This document shows, piece by piece, positions 32,410-42,835 of a stretch of 64,000 nt of DNA (positions are counted from its first letter, which is position 1; the number at the start of each line of letters is the position of its first letter). Under the pieces are notes generated by a model, which was not told the origin of the DNA, made no database searches, and was given only the letters and a program-made list of their open reading frames with translations. The DNA is from Ligula intestinalis (Eukaryota; Platyhelminthes; Cestoda; Diphyllobothriidea; Diphyllobothriidae), in the NCBI GenBank assembly GCA_036362985.1, contig JAYGXS010000008.1:5488128-5552127 (forward strand), read 5' to 3'. The translations under genes were made by a program, and so were the position numbers.

Positions 32410-33330
32410 AACCTCAGAATCGTTTTGGGTTGGTGCCAATATATCTGACCCATTTAAGTAGTAAGCCACAGTCCTGTTCTATTCTTTTTCGTACCAGATA
32501 CCTTTTTGTGCCGGATACCTTAACCGCAGAAAAGAAAGACATGTTCATTAGACTGCCTTTCTTAGGCGATGCAACAAGCGAGCTGCTCAGACGGCGTCTA
32601 AGGACAGCAATCGCAAGCACTTTCCCCACGGCGAACTCACGAGTGTTCTTCACGAACATTCCCCTCCTGCGATTAAGAGGTAAAGACCGACTCCCATTGA
32701 AGGCCACATCCTTGTGTATCTACCCTTTCACTTGCTTCTGTGGAGCAGAATACACAGGCCGAACAACGAGGTGCCTGAAAAAGAGGGTACATAAGCACAT
32801 ACCGGCCTGATTAAGTTAAGATGACATTAGATCGATCTTTATATCGATTCTCGTACATCTTGTCGATACGAATAATCGAGTCGATACGAGCGAAGTTTTT
32901 CAGGTTGTCTACCGGACACAAGCCAACTTTTTCAAGGGCCTACGCCAACGGGTGCCTACACCAGCCAAAGCACTGAAGAGTCGGACAGAAGCCCTTGCAC
33001 TTCCGTGGCCGACCCCGACGCCAGGTGGCGGTCGCATTTTGCCCCCACCCCGCAGTGACAGTCGTCCACTGCGCGCAAATAAGAGCAATTATCCGTCCAT
33101 GTATCTGCCCTCTGATCAACCCCGACAACCTAACGCAAATACCTCCCCCACCCCTCCCCTCCACTCTCCCCAACGTACGAACCTCTACACGCCGACCTCT
33201 CCATGCAGGCGACGCGTAAACGATGAATTGTAATTAGACAACACTATTCAACCCTGCACAAATGTACAGTTTTAATTACCCTGCAAATGTAATGGCCTGA
33301 TGATAATTTGCTGAAAACATATGTTTGCAA
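32410..33330 (+). mobile_element. P1 PLE, longest copy (3' third)
   Basis: Carries the region between reverse transcriptase and GIY-YIG (FIRLPFLGDATSELLRRRL), the GIY-YIG core (PFTCFCGAEYTGRTTRCLKK), a gap with stops, then LVHLVDTNNRVDTSEVFQVV, LRQRVPTPAKAL, LALPWPTPTPGG and the 3' untranslated region, ending in CTGATGATAATTTGCTGAAAAC near 33298-33320. It identifies the short P1 pieces in copies A, B and C as 3' ends of this family. Confidence 0.75.
32430..33100 (+). pseudogene. PLE GIY-YIG endonuclease domain (P1)
   Basis: An open stretch of 126 codons (32430-32810) holds the pre-GIY-YIG region and the core CFCGAEYTGRTTRCLKKRVHKH, in which the usual Y-V-G-R-T pattern is present as Y-T-G-R-T. 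Stops follow at about 32810-32840, then the C-terminal helix block and the LPWP tail to 33080. The domain would act as the integration nickase. It is interrupted and lacks the reverse transcriptase. Confidence 0.7.
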
Positions 33331-33339
33331 ACTTGACTT

Positions 33340-34380
33340 CTCAACTTAAGAATAAGAATGTTAGCAGAAATTATCTTTTTCTTCCGATATTTGCGAAGCT
33401 ACTATTCGAAGATGTTACAATTCAAGCATAGCAGGTGATTTCAAATAATGATATAGGGGTTTTGATGGATATGAAAAAATGTGAAATACCGCAATTGAAG
33501 GGATTTTTTAGGCAGGTTTATCGAGGAGCTAGTGTTAAGCATTGAAACCCTGGCAGCTGAGATCTGCAGGCCCGGCTCTGTAGGAAATGAAAAATGCGTG
33601 GGAGGCCAGAGTGGTAGGAAGAGTTTATTCTGCACAGAAGGAGTGGGATAATAGGTAGGGGGAATTTGACTCTTGGACGCGTGCAGTTCGTTTCCTAGTG
33701 GGATAGCAGCCGGCGGCAATCATTCTAGTTAGGTCGTGTGCGAGTTGGCCTTGAAGGCGAATGACCAGATGTCACCCTACAACTGTGGGCGTGTTATTGG
33801 CCACCGCGTTCTCGCGGAGATTTACTCCCCTATGATTGGCTGCCCCAGACTCTGGAAGCAGACAGCGTTCAAAAGTGAGGGTTCGCGTGGAGCTCATCTC
33901 TGTAGCTTCCTCGAATTTTGGTAATTTCCACTACTTGTGGCTCAGAGGCGGACATGCAAGGAGCAGAGGAACCGAATTTTAAATTCATCGGGAATGTAAA
34001 TTGGCGATAGAGCAGAATGAAATAGCCGGAAGGAGATTATTTCTAGTCACCAGGATTGTTCTGCATATAAACACTTGAAATGTTCTGACGAAACTATGGG
34101 CACGGGAGGAAGCATGACAGAGCTGGGTCTGAAATTCGGATAATTATAGCTTGCCCTATAGAGTGATTGCAAGTTGATGTTTGTGCAATATTTTGCCCAG
34201 GCGTTTGCCCGTTTGTCCAACATACCTCGCATACCTTGTCTTTATTCGATGGCCAGGTGCAACTGCTTGAGCACGAATTCGTCTTTGAAAAAGCGAGACT
34301 GATCGGCAGGACCAATAAGAAAATGGCCGGGCTACTGCTTTAAAGTTGATCCTCTACTGGCACAATCAACAGAGCTATCG
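33340..34380. repeat. Repeat-derived sequence, no gene recognised
   Basis: 33480-33960 resembles 5646-6200. 34000-34150 and 34940-35040 share a direct repeat (GGAAGCATGA-AGAGCTGG block). Short minus-strand frames at 34047-34315 show CxxC-free, undirected sequence. Nothing else can be supported. Confidence 0.4.
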
Positions 34381-34382
34381 AC

Positions 34383-34823
34383 TTGAACTTTGCCGACCAG
34401 ACGCTTCGCAAAAGGCTCAGTTCAAGTCGGCCAGAGCTAGTAGGGCAAACTAGTAGGCAGAACCAAGAGCCAACGCCCACGGAAAATAGGGGTGGAGGTC
34501 AGAGGTCACGCGACCAACACCCAAAACGTTCTCACCTTCGCAACCACGAGGCAAAGGAAAACCCAAGTGAACAGCACCGAGTAATCACTCCGCCGGTTGA
34601 CGTGAGAGAGCCCAGCAATCATATTGTCTCGTCTACAACTACGCTGACCGCAGAGGGGCCAAAGGTCACGCAAATTCACCAGCAGCCAACGTCAGGGAGA
34701 CCAAATGTGGTCGGTAGCGAACGGGCAGGTCTATGTTCACACGTCCAGCACCGATATAATTTGAGGCAGACGGCAAGACTGGCTTACTCAAGACCACCAG
34801 AAACAGCTTCCATAAAACACTGA
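34383..34823 (+). CDS. Unidentified 146-codon open frame, low complexity
   Basis: Open from ATG at 34383 to TGA at 34821-34823. Rich in Gln, Arg, Pro, Ser and Thr, predicted disordered, with a basic end that reads HRYNLRQTARLAYS. YNLR-type endings occur in polyproteins of LTR retrotransposons and in some viral-like elements, so a retroelement tail is possible. No domain is recognised, and no intron or promoter signal decides the start. Chance cannot be excluded, but 146 codons without a stop in this region is longer than its neighbours. Confidence 0.25.
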   Translation: MNFADQTLRKRLSSSRPELVGQTSRQNQEPTPTENRGGGQRSRDQHPKRSHLRNHEAKENPSEQHRVITPPVDVREPSNHIVSSTTTLTAEGPKVTQIHQQPTSGRPNVVGSERAGLCSHVQHRYNLRQTARLAYSRPPETASIKH

Positions 34824-35389
34824 CGATGGCAACGAGAATGTTTTCAAAATGTCAGTTCAAATATAATTTTGGCCATGAGCCCGCCCCCTCTTATTCTTCC
34901 TTACCTTTGGAAGATGATGAACGCGATAACATATCTAGTACCCGAATTTCTCGGCATATAAACTTATTTATTCTGCTTGAAGGTTAGGCGTGGGGGGAAG
35001 CATGATAGAGCTGGCCCTGACTGTCGGAAAAACTTGATGGAAGTGGTCTTTTGGACGCTATTCCAGTTTAACCTCTGAGGAACGTTTTAAAAAATGACAC
35101 GGTGAGAAGGGTGTCTACGGCTCCCGGTATACAGACGCTCCGGGTCCGAGTAATACGAGTGGCCCTGTGCATAATTCCTGCAAGGTTAGATATTTCCTAC
35201 CCCCACGGTAAACTCAACACAAGCCCTCAAATTAACCTAAACCATTACCGAAATCTTAACCCTAAGTCCACAGTTGACATTAACTCTAATTTTAACTTAC
35301 CCTCAGGTTAACCCGAGTCCTTGCCCTATTTATCCTGGAATTCATGTCCTTTTTAGGGGCGTCATCTGAGTCATTTGGTAGTATTAGGC
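34824..35389. other. No gene recognised
   Basis: Contains the second copy of the direct repeat noted at 34000-34150 and a stretch with ACCCTAA/CTTAACCC-like words (35180-35310: AACCTAAACC, CTTAACCCTAAG, TTAACCCGAG). This is irregular and not a telomeric array. Confidence 0.3.
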
Positions 35390-35555
35390 AGATAATCAGA
35401 CCAACAAAGACTGGACAGATTGGGATAGCCATTAGTGGCTTATTAGCAGTCACCAGTCAGTTATATCTTGCCTAAGTGGTGCATCACCCAAGCATTGAAC
35501 TAGCGACCTTTTTTCAGAGTCTAACACCCTTACCATTAAGCCACGAGCTTGTTGT
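35390..35555 (-). repeat. tRNA-derived SINE
   Basis: Read on the minus strand, the head has AGCTCGTGGCTTAATGGTAAGG (A-box-like) and TAGTTCAATGC (weak B box). It is followed by a body ending in a CTAATAAGCCACTAATGGCTA-like block that also appears in the copies at 35677 and 44280. No complete tRNA fold is present. Confidence 0.55.
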
Positions 35556-35676
35556 CTTGTCGGTTAAGGTCAAGGGATATTGACACTCGTTAATCAACGT
35601 TCACCCAACCACTAAGGGAACTCATCTTTCCCCCTCTGCCTTAGGCCTCGGCAGAAGCCCCGTAGCAACTGTTAGT

Positions 35677-35890
35677 ATAGACAGATTGTATTGCCAGCAA
35701 AGCCAAGGGTGACAGGAATGGCTATTTCTGGCTTATTATCCCTCATTAGCCAGTCATACCTACCCAAGCCCCAAACTCGCGACTTTTATGATCATAGTCT
35801 AACCTCCTGCTACGGCCCCGATAGCAGTTGGTAGTGTAGGCGGATTGCATTGCCGGCAAAGACAAGGGAAACTGGAATGCCCGTACTATC
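35677..35890 (-). repeat. tRNA-derived SINE, one copy plus a second tail
   Basis: Minus-strand SINE body with GAAATAGCCATTCCTGTCACC and TTGCTGGCAATACAATCTG. A second tail-like piece (GGATTGCATTGCCGGCAAAG) begins at about 35838. The same body and tail are in the copies at 35390 and 44280. Confidence 0.5.
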
Positions 35891-36419
35891 TGCCAATACT
35901 TCCAAGTGCTAAAGCTGCTGTCGGGTGAACGTTTCGTCAACGAGGGTCATATAACTCATCCTTGGCAAGGACCTTAGCGGACAAGCCACTTGTTGTCCAT
36001 CTGTGTATGCAACAAAGCCTCCCCACCGCCCCATCACCAACATGTGCGTAATCCAGGTGTTTTTTTTCAAAGCCAAACCACACACGACAGTTCACGTTTG
36101 CACGCATTCATGATCAGCTTCTTAGTATGCACGGTATGCACACAGTCCGCCCACCTACAAAACCGTGGCTCCTCTGTATGAGTGGACTGACGAACCTACC
36201 TACCTACCTCTTTTCGGGGCCGTAGTGCTCCTTTGGTGTGAACTTTGGTTGAGAACTGCAATGGGGGTAGCGGAATTGTTCAGACTACGAAACAGCGCTT
36301 GGACATGACAGCTGGGAATCAAGGGGATGTCCCGAAATTATTTGCAACCGAATAACACATTCACAGTTTCGAAAGGAATATATATACTCCTCAATTGAAA
36401 ATTTGAAAGAGTCAGAATT
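35891..36419. other. No gene recognised
   Basis: Unclassified sequence with a short (CCTA)n stretch at about 36195-36212. No motif of the element families seen elsewhere. Confidence 0.3.
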
Positions 36420-37165
36420 CCAAGATATGAATTATAATTCATCTTCTGCTCACTGGAATAAATTTGAAGATTTGCTGACGTTTCGGACAGCTGGGCCCTG
36501 CTGTCCTTTGTCGAAGCGAATGCTGAATTTTATCGATCTGCAAGTTTATAGTTGCGGCTGTAATCGTTGGCCTTGGGCTGATCGATATTTCTCGGTTCGC
36601 TGTCTGGCCTTGCGTGTGGATTTTGGCTTGGCATGACAGCAATTTGTGGTCTGTTCAAACCCACGGTAGAGGATTCTGGTAATCCTGTTCCCTCTTTCTG
36701 TGGTTTTCTCACATGGACATCTTCATCCGCGCATTATGACTTCAGTTTGACCATGCCAAGTCTTTTTCTTAAGTAATGGCGCAGGACTTTGTAAACCACA
36801 GGCAGGCCCAGATGCCTGTTGACAGAATTGGCGTCTGAGGACCATGTCTCAAGCGTCAATCTTTCAGATTTGGTGGTTCCTTGGCCTATGAAGGCCGTTC
36901 CTTGAATATCGAAGTTGTGGCCGGTCTCTCCGATATATGTGGAAAGCTGCGAGTTAGGGCCTAGTCTCCAGGCCGTTGCTTTGTGCTCCTGTAGGCGGAG
37001 AAAAATCGATCAGTCCAAGCCAACACTTACAGCCGCAGCTTTAAACTTGCTGATCGATAAAAGTCAGTATTCGCCTCCACAAAGGACAACCAGCCCAGCT
37101 GTCCGAAACGTCATAAAATCTTCACATTTATTCCAGTGAGCAGAAGGTGAATTATAATGGAAACA
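36420..37165 (-). mobile_element. P5 PLE fragment, foldback form
   Basis: 36432-36640 and 36995-37165 are inverted copies of one another. They share CAGCTGTCCGAAACGTCA, TTTATTCCAGTGAGCAGAAG and an ATCGATCAG block. Between them the minus strand encodes the C-terminal half of a GIY-YIG domain. It is the fourth PLE family in this window with this architecture. A GGACAGC/GCTGTCC stem lies directly before GAAACGTC at 36506-36477 (minus). Confidence 0.7.
36770..36998 (-). pseudogene. PLE GIY-YIG domain, C-terminal half (P5)
   Basis: One open minus-strand frame reads RLQEHKATAWRLGP, QLSTYIGETGHNFDI, GQGTTKSERLTLETW, NSVNRHLGLPVVYKVLRHY. The EH...ETGH.FD...R...E.W...VNRH order is the conserved second half of GIY-YIG domains in PLEs. 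The first half, with the catalytic tyrosine and arginine, is replaced by the inverted 3' terminus. Confidence 0.7.
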
Positions 37166-37480
37166 TTTCCTTTACGGGAGATTTTCTTTTGACGTTTATG
37201 ACAACTTCAACCCTGCTTGGGATCGAATGGATGAGATTCTGGTGGGTGTCCAGGGGTATTTTTCGCCAGTCATCCAGCATAGTTTTCTCCAATCCCTCCA
37301 ATCTCTCCAATCTTCAAATTTATTCCAGTGCACAGAAGATGAATTATAATTCCACAATTTCCCTTACGGGATATTTTCCTTTGACGTTTACGACAACTTA
37401 AACTCTACTTGGGATCAAATGGATGAGATTCTGGAGAGTGTCCAGGGGGATCTTTCGCCAGTCGTCCATTAGCGATCTCT
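37117..37480 (+). repeat. Tandem duplication, about 195-bp unit
   Basis: CTTCACATTTATTCCAGTG (37117) and CTTCAAATTTATTCCAGTG (37312) start two units that both continue with a GAATTATAAT block, a TTTGACGTTTA block and GAATGGATGAGATTCTGG or near. The units begin inside the P5 3' terminus, so the duplication includes its end. Confidence 0.65.
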
Positions 37481-37559
37481 CAAATCCGGCAAAAGCAATA
37501 GAAGCAGGCAGATATACGTTAGTTATATCAGCAGGCAACTAGATCAAGTTGTGATTAAT

Positions 37560-37830
37560 CTCATGGCTCATGGTGGGCTTCGTAGCTCAGTGGTAGAGCG
37601 TAAAGTGAAGTTCGTAGTCATTCTGATGGACTCAAGATGATTGCGTAGAGAATCCTGCCTGGCAGTTAGCCTAATGTATCCGTACGGGTGGATCCCATAC
37701 GAGCAGTAGGTTGGATAAGCAAATCGAGACAAGTGTGATTAAATTCACGCCTCATGGTGAGCCTCGTAGCTCAGTGGCTCCACATATCCCCCCCCCCCCC
37801 TGTTGTGTGGGTTCGACTTTCACCGAGCCC
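37560..37830 (+). repeat. tRNA-derived SINE heads, two in tandem
   Basis: TTCGTAGCTCAGTGGTAGAGC (37579) is a strong A-box-like tRNA head. CTCGTAGCTCAGTGGCT (37757) repeats it about 180 bases on, after similar flanks (GTGATTAA-CTCATG). The second has GGGTTCGACTTTCACC (37808), close to a B box, interrupted by a run of 14 C. Neither folds as a complete tRNA. Confidence 0.5.
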
Positions 37831-37839
37831 GCGCAAGTT

Positions 37840-38610
37840 TTTCACAATTGGGTTGACTGTAAGGAAACATTTCGCAGACAGTTTGTTTAAAAATATATCA
37901 CTAACCAAGGAGGTTGAGGAATACACAACAATTATTGCGAAATATTTAATTTTAACAAAATTATCTTACTTTTAAAATATGCAAGTGGTTTTGGGACACC
38001 CTATATATAATTATTGTCATTAGAGCCAGTAAAAATAGAGATGCTGTAAGAATATGTCCAAAAAATAAGGAAGCAGCCACAAGACGCTACTGTGGCATAA
38101 CTCACCTGATTCTCAACGCAGGAAGAGAACGGAAGGTCAGCGAAATGTATAGGAGGCAGCTGACAATCTTAGAACCTCAGAAATCCTTGCTTTCCTCGTT
38201 TAGTTAAGTTATATCTTATAACAGTGACTGCAAAAGTAGGAGGTATTTTTTATGGATCTTTTACTCTTAAATGATTTTTTTTCTTCAGGGGGTAATTCTA
38301 AAAAAAAATATTTCCATCTTTGAAGGTGTTTACAGTGAATTTTACTGGTAATATAATTGGCTATTAGCTTTGAGGAAAGTCTAGGTAATTCGAGTTGAAT
38401 GAGGTGTATTTCATTCCGTAGGAATTCTTATGTACTTAAGTTAATTCAAAGAAGTTAAATGACATATTTTTGACCTTCACCGAAAACGTTTGGTTCATAG
38501 ATATTATCTACAAATTAGTCTTGCGGTTTCTCTCTAAAATACCTGTCATCTTTGTTGCTCTAGTTCTATGAAAGAAATGACCAGTTCAGAAGAAGAAGAT
38601 GCGATTAATG
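37840..38610. other. AT-rich sequence, no gene recognised
   Basis: No coding or element similarity could be recognised. Confidence 0.3.
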
Positions 38611-38623
38611 GATAAAATTTTAT

Positions 38624-38672
38624 TTGCCTGAATATTCGGATTCTGACGAGAACATCTTCATCAGAGAAGACC
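38624..38672 (-). ncRNA. Hammerhead-ribozyme-like core at P4 3' end (copy 2)
   Basis: On the minus strand: TCT, CTGATGA (38664-38658), about 20 bases, GAAT (in place of GAAA), ATTC, AGG. TCT and AGG can pair as a 3-bp stem I with one G-U. The last core A is changed. The layout matches 63826-63880. Confidence 0.35.
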
Positions 38673-39289
38673 GCAGAATAGGGGGATATATGCTCAAATT
38701 ACGCATTATTAATGGTTTGTAGCGGCTACATCACCACATGCACAACATAATCATCAACATCCGTAAGCAAAGCTGAGAAGCGTAATTAGTTCGGAGATGG
38801 TTTGGCACTTCGCTTCCCAGTCATTAATTGCCGCAATTTTATCATCTGTGTTGGATTAGGGGCTGATAATTACGTGGGAATTACGTACGCATGAAGCCGG
38901 AGATTTTCTTGGGCCCGGCTCTTCCCATGTCACGGATTTTCTTGTTCAAAAAAAGTCTCAGTGTGTACTATAGGAACCAAAAGTCATTGATTCACTATGG
39001 TCCTGAGAGCCACGACTCAAGCAACTCGCGGCTCACGCAAATGTCATCTTGTGCGAAGGTTTCAGCCTCGTATACCTTGAAAATATAGCTTGGTCTCGTC
39101 GAACTAACTGCAACCTGAGAGTTGGCGTCCTTCTGTGTGCTCGGTTATTCGTGTCCGAAATAACCTCCCAACGTAGTTAGTTTGTCCTCAATGGCACCAA
39201 ACACGTCAGAGTTCTTACTGCGCCCGGCCATTCCCACGTGACTAATTCTTTTTCTCAGGCAATGTCTCAGTACAGAGTAGGGAAATGCC

Positions 39290-39674
39290 AAATCACTGCG
39301 CTATTTGATGGGCTGAGGGCCTGAAAACCATGACTCGAGCAACTCGGGGCTCACGCGGTTGTCACCCATTGCGAGGAGTTCGGCCTCGCAAACTTAAAAA
39401 TAGGGCCAGGTCCCATCGATTGAGCTGCAACCCGGGAGTTGGCATCTTTCTTCCTGACAGCCGCTGCATGCTTGGCCATTTGCGTCCGGAGTAATCCTCC
39501 GTATTGTCCGACGAATTTGCTTTGTCCACAACTGCGCCAGATTCGATAAACTACTCCAACCACTTCCTGCCGTGGCAGTGGGTCTTTCGGTAGCATGACC
39601 AGGCGCCCGATGGTTGCGTCTGGCCCGACAATTATTAGTATATAAGACGTTAACAATTTATGTACCATGTCCAC
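39290..39674 (-). pseudogene. PLE GIY-YIG domain (P4, copy 2)
   Basis: Open minus-strand frame from 39674: VVGVVYRIWRSCGQSKFVGQ has the GVVY and Y/F-VG elements of a GIY-YIG core, followed by LLRTQMAKHAAAVRKKDANS. One frameshift near 39390 leads to VCEAELLAMGDNRVSPELLE. The core tyrosine of the second motif is Phe (KFVG) here. The copy at 63130 has NYVG. Confidence 0.7.
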
Positions 39675-39710
39675 TGAATCAGGTATTTTTAAAAATGCCT
39701 GCTGTCAAGA

Positions 39711-40645
39711 GTTGTCGTTCATTAGACACCTCAACAGGTTTTGACTCTGGAAAGTCTACCCCTATCTAAATGTCTTTACTACTCGCTGCTAGAGCTGCTC
39801 TCAGGGCTCGATAAATGAGGCCAAAGGCAAATACACAACTGAGTTTCATTAGCGGTCGGTGAACTTTTCTCAATGGGCGTCAACATCTCCCGAACGAAAC
39901 TCGTAAGGCAACGAACTCGTGGCTGGAAACGGATTACATCGCATTTCGGTTTCCATCGGCTTACTTACGGGCCGTGAATACTGGAGGCAACATATCTGGA
40001 GGCCGGAAAGAAAAACATGACTATCACTTGTTCCCAGTACCTTTTTCCACCGAATTGACTTTGGGCAGAATGGTTGCTAACATTGTGCTCTGTCTACATG
40101 ACTGACCAATCACAGAGGTGGATGATCGATCTGTTAGTCTGTACACTCGATAGATGCAGCCTAATATCACGAATTCTGGATCAGAAAAATGCAAACTGAC
40201 CTTCTGCGTAATGGATTTCCTCATCTTCAGATGAGTTGCTTCAAACTGATGTTGTCGTTGCTGCATGATAGTCAGCAGTTTTTTCTGCGGAGATAGATTT
40301 GGTGAGTTCTGCGTCGCCAATAGTTTTGATTCTTGTTAAATACTATGGTTTGTGCCACCAGGAAGTCGTTGTTGACCTTAGTGCAGGCATTTAAGTGAGC
40401 AAGGTTATACGATGAGACCAGTCAGATTGTGTCCTCGAGCGAGTAGCGACTCGATTGGCCATCCCTGTTGGCTGATCCCTATCCCGAAAGCCCCGCGTGA
40501 CCTCAGCCCATGTAATTTCGCACGTGTGCGCAGAGTCTTTGCGTTTTTACGGACTTAAAGCGTGACCTGAAAAAGGAATTTTGCCAGGGCTGCATGCGTC
40601 GGTTAGGACCGCTCCTTACAGATACCTCCCAAAATAAATCAGCAA
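39711..40645. repeat. Repeat shared with 41600-41900, no gene recognised
   Basis: 39880-40180 and 41600-41900 are direct repeats (blocks around TTTCGCCGAATT or TTCCACCGAATTGA, GACCAATCACAGAG or GACTAATCACAGAG, and CTCGATAGATGCAG). The 98-codon minus-strand frame at 40024-40320 is not kept in the other copy. Confidence 0.45.
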
Positions 40646-40648
40646 TAA

Positions 40649-40840
40649 AACGAGCTCTTGGCTCAATGGTTAGGGCGTTAGGCTCTGGTTGAAAAGTTTG
40701 CGAGTTTGAGCCCAGGGTGGTGCACCTGTGGTGACTCACTCCACAAAGGGGAGCATGTCCGAAGGTCCGCTGCTGCTAACGCGTATATCCACACTAAAGG
40801 TGGCCTCTGCAACAGCTAATCACAGATCCGCAAAGGCTGG
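40649..40840 (+). repeat. tRNA-derived SINE
   Basis: CTTGGCTCAATGGTTAGGGCG (A-box-like) at about 40655, GCGAGTTTGAGCCCA (B-box-like) at about 40702, then a body with GGTGACTCACTCC. It belongs to the same general type as the other tRNA-headed repeats here. Confidence 0.55.
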
Positions 40841-41130
40841 TCTCTCCCGCCGGCGAATAGGACGCATGCACGCCTGGTCGATAACCCTCAAGGCAACCAC
40901 ACAATGCCAGTTCTCGCTGCCGCTAGCATGCTTGCTGCTAAAACCACACTTGAAATCGACTGGCTCTCCTGGCTGGTTGTATGCTGTCCAAGTCAATTCT
41001 CTGTCAATCTATTCTCCCTTTCCTTTGTGTACACAATATACCCTTCCCACTTAGTAACTACGGTTTGAAGATCGCACTTGCTGGGTTTAACTCACTTAAC
41101 CCCCAGCGATACACCATTTGAGTCAGTGTG
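40840..41130 (+). repeat. Unclassified repeat, related to 47690-48015
   Basis: Both end in GTTTGAAGAT-GCA...CTTAACCCCC...CGATACA. Upstream similarity is lower. It could be part of an LTR retrotransposon, but no LTR pair can be demonstrated. Confidence 0.4.
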
Positions 41131-41964
41131 CGGCTACCTAATGATGGCTTATAAACCAGTCCATTTTTCCTCGTCTTTGCCAGCAACGCTATCTACGTAA
41201 AGGTCTCACTGACTATATGGGCACTATATCATGCATGTCTGTTTTTGTTTATTGCTAAGTTGGATGCATTACGGTAGCAGCGTTCATCAGCGTGCTTAAG
41301 CACAATGTAAAACTAATGTGCAAAAATTGACATGGCCATATGCCGTCATCGTATTTTCGCTCCTCCGCGGCAATCGCATCAGAAGCAGAAGAAAGCAGAG
41401 CCCATTGAATGAAAAGGCCTATTCAGCCTAATGGCACGTGCTGAGTCATCGCAACACCAGTCCACCCCCGCGCACAAAGCCAATTATCTTGCGGTAGTTA
41501 GAAATGGGATTACGTAGGCCTAAGCGGCCAAAGCAAATAGCGGTCACCTGCCTTTCTGTATCCTGCCCTGCGCGCAAATACAACTTGGCATCTGCCAATA
41601 TATGGTCTTACAAACCTTGCTCGTCACCTTACAAGGCGAATAGGCAAGAGAGGACGCAAATCTTATTTCAGTTTCCACCAAATTCCTTACTGGCCATGAC
41701 TACTAGATGCAACACACCTCGAGGCAGAAAGAAAGCAGGACTACTACTTTTAGAACCTCTTTCGCCGAATTCAGTTTTGGCAGACTGGCCGCTTGGAGAG
41801 TTACCTCAGTGACCGACTAATCACAGAGAGGATGATCACTCAGTTAGTCCGCAACTCGATAGATGCAGTGTACTAATTGCGGCTCTTAGCAAGACATGGT
41901 TTCTGGACCAAGCATTACATATTATTTGAAAAAACTGGAAATGAGGCCTCTCAGAAAGTCTGAG
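41131..41964. repeat. Repeat sequence, no gene recognised
   Basis: Includes the second copy of the 39880-40180 repeat. The 102-codon frame at 41504-41812 lies over this repeat and shows no recognised domain. Confidence 0.35.
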
Positions 41965-42080
41965 GCCGATAAAAAGGTCGCGAGTTCGAAGCTAGGATGG
42001 GACACCACTTGGATCTGGGTATAACTGGCTGCCGACGGCTAATACGCCACAAATGGCCATCCTTAATTCATTTTTTTCTT
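41965..42080 (+). repeat. tRNA-derived SINE, partial
   Basis: GTCGCGAGTTCGAAGC is B-box-like and is followed by a CTGGCTGCCGACGGCTAAT-type body similar to the other SINE bodies. The head is degraded. Confidence 0.4.
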
Positions 42081-42835
42081 TTCTAATGAAGTATTTGCCT
42101 GACATATACCTCTTTCCATCTTCCATGCAGAAGAAGATGATGGTATCGTAGATTCGATCTCGTTCTCTTCACTGACAGCCGTGGAATTAGGTCCTCCTCT
42201 GTAGATGTGGCAACGCGATGTGATCATGATCTAGGTCATGTGTGGTGCAGATTGCCTGACGAAGCACCAAACTCTTACCACAGGGTGAAGTGCCAAGTGT
42301 ATACCTGTGGGCAACTTCAAGATAATCCACTATCAGATAAGCTAAATATTGTGTTTTTGGCTGGGGTTTTACGCATACTGAATTTAAGCATTTATATCAA
42401 CTTCAGTTGGGAAAAAATTTAAGCCTAAGAGAGATGAATGCCATTACCGACACGATTAATGCAGTAATACCTGAACTTGACATAAAATTTTGCCAGCGAA
42501 AAGCTTGAAACCAAACTATTTTAAGAGAATTAACCTTTTGTCTGCAAGCATTTTACAGGCGATACCTTACGCATCTTAGATAATATTTAAGAACACGGAT
42601 CATAAAGGAAGGCGAGGTGACAGCGTTTAAAATATAATCAGAGACATATTTATTTGGGGAAGAAATAACCAATCACACGTGGCATAAGTCAGGTTCACAA
42701 GAATGTGATTTGATGGAGATTAACTTTTGATCAGACAAGCACATCCGCGGTAGAATTTGGTAGTTAACATATGCTTTCACCTGGCGGGTTTCGGTTGAAC
42801 CCATAACGAAGATAAATTCCTTTTCGAATACCAGG
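42081..42835. other. No gene recognised
   Basis: Unclassified sequence just upstream of the gypsy-type ORF. No tRNA primer-binding site or LTR could be recognised. Confidence 0.3.

Larger units (their letters stand above)
38610..39710 (-). mobile_element. P4 PLE fragment (copy 2) with duplicated C-terminus
   Basis: The minus strand runs from a GIY-YIG core (about 39570) through a C-terminal region to a 3' end with TCTCTGATGA at 38667-38658. The C-terminal coding block is present twice (39395-39225 and 39090-38915), both reading VSPELLESWFSGP or VSRELLESWLSGP followed by similar sequence. It is related to 62395-63905. Confidence 0.65.

Noticed and set aside
35180..35310. Telomere-like CTTAACCC and AACCTAAACC words
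   Set aside because: Only a few irregular words without periodicity. Not a telomeric or interstitial telomeric array.
37575..37640. tRNA gene (strong A-box-like head)
   Set aside because: No B box at the right distance, and no acceptor or anticodon stem pairing. A second similar head lies 180 bases on. Better explained as a SINE head.
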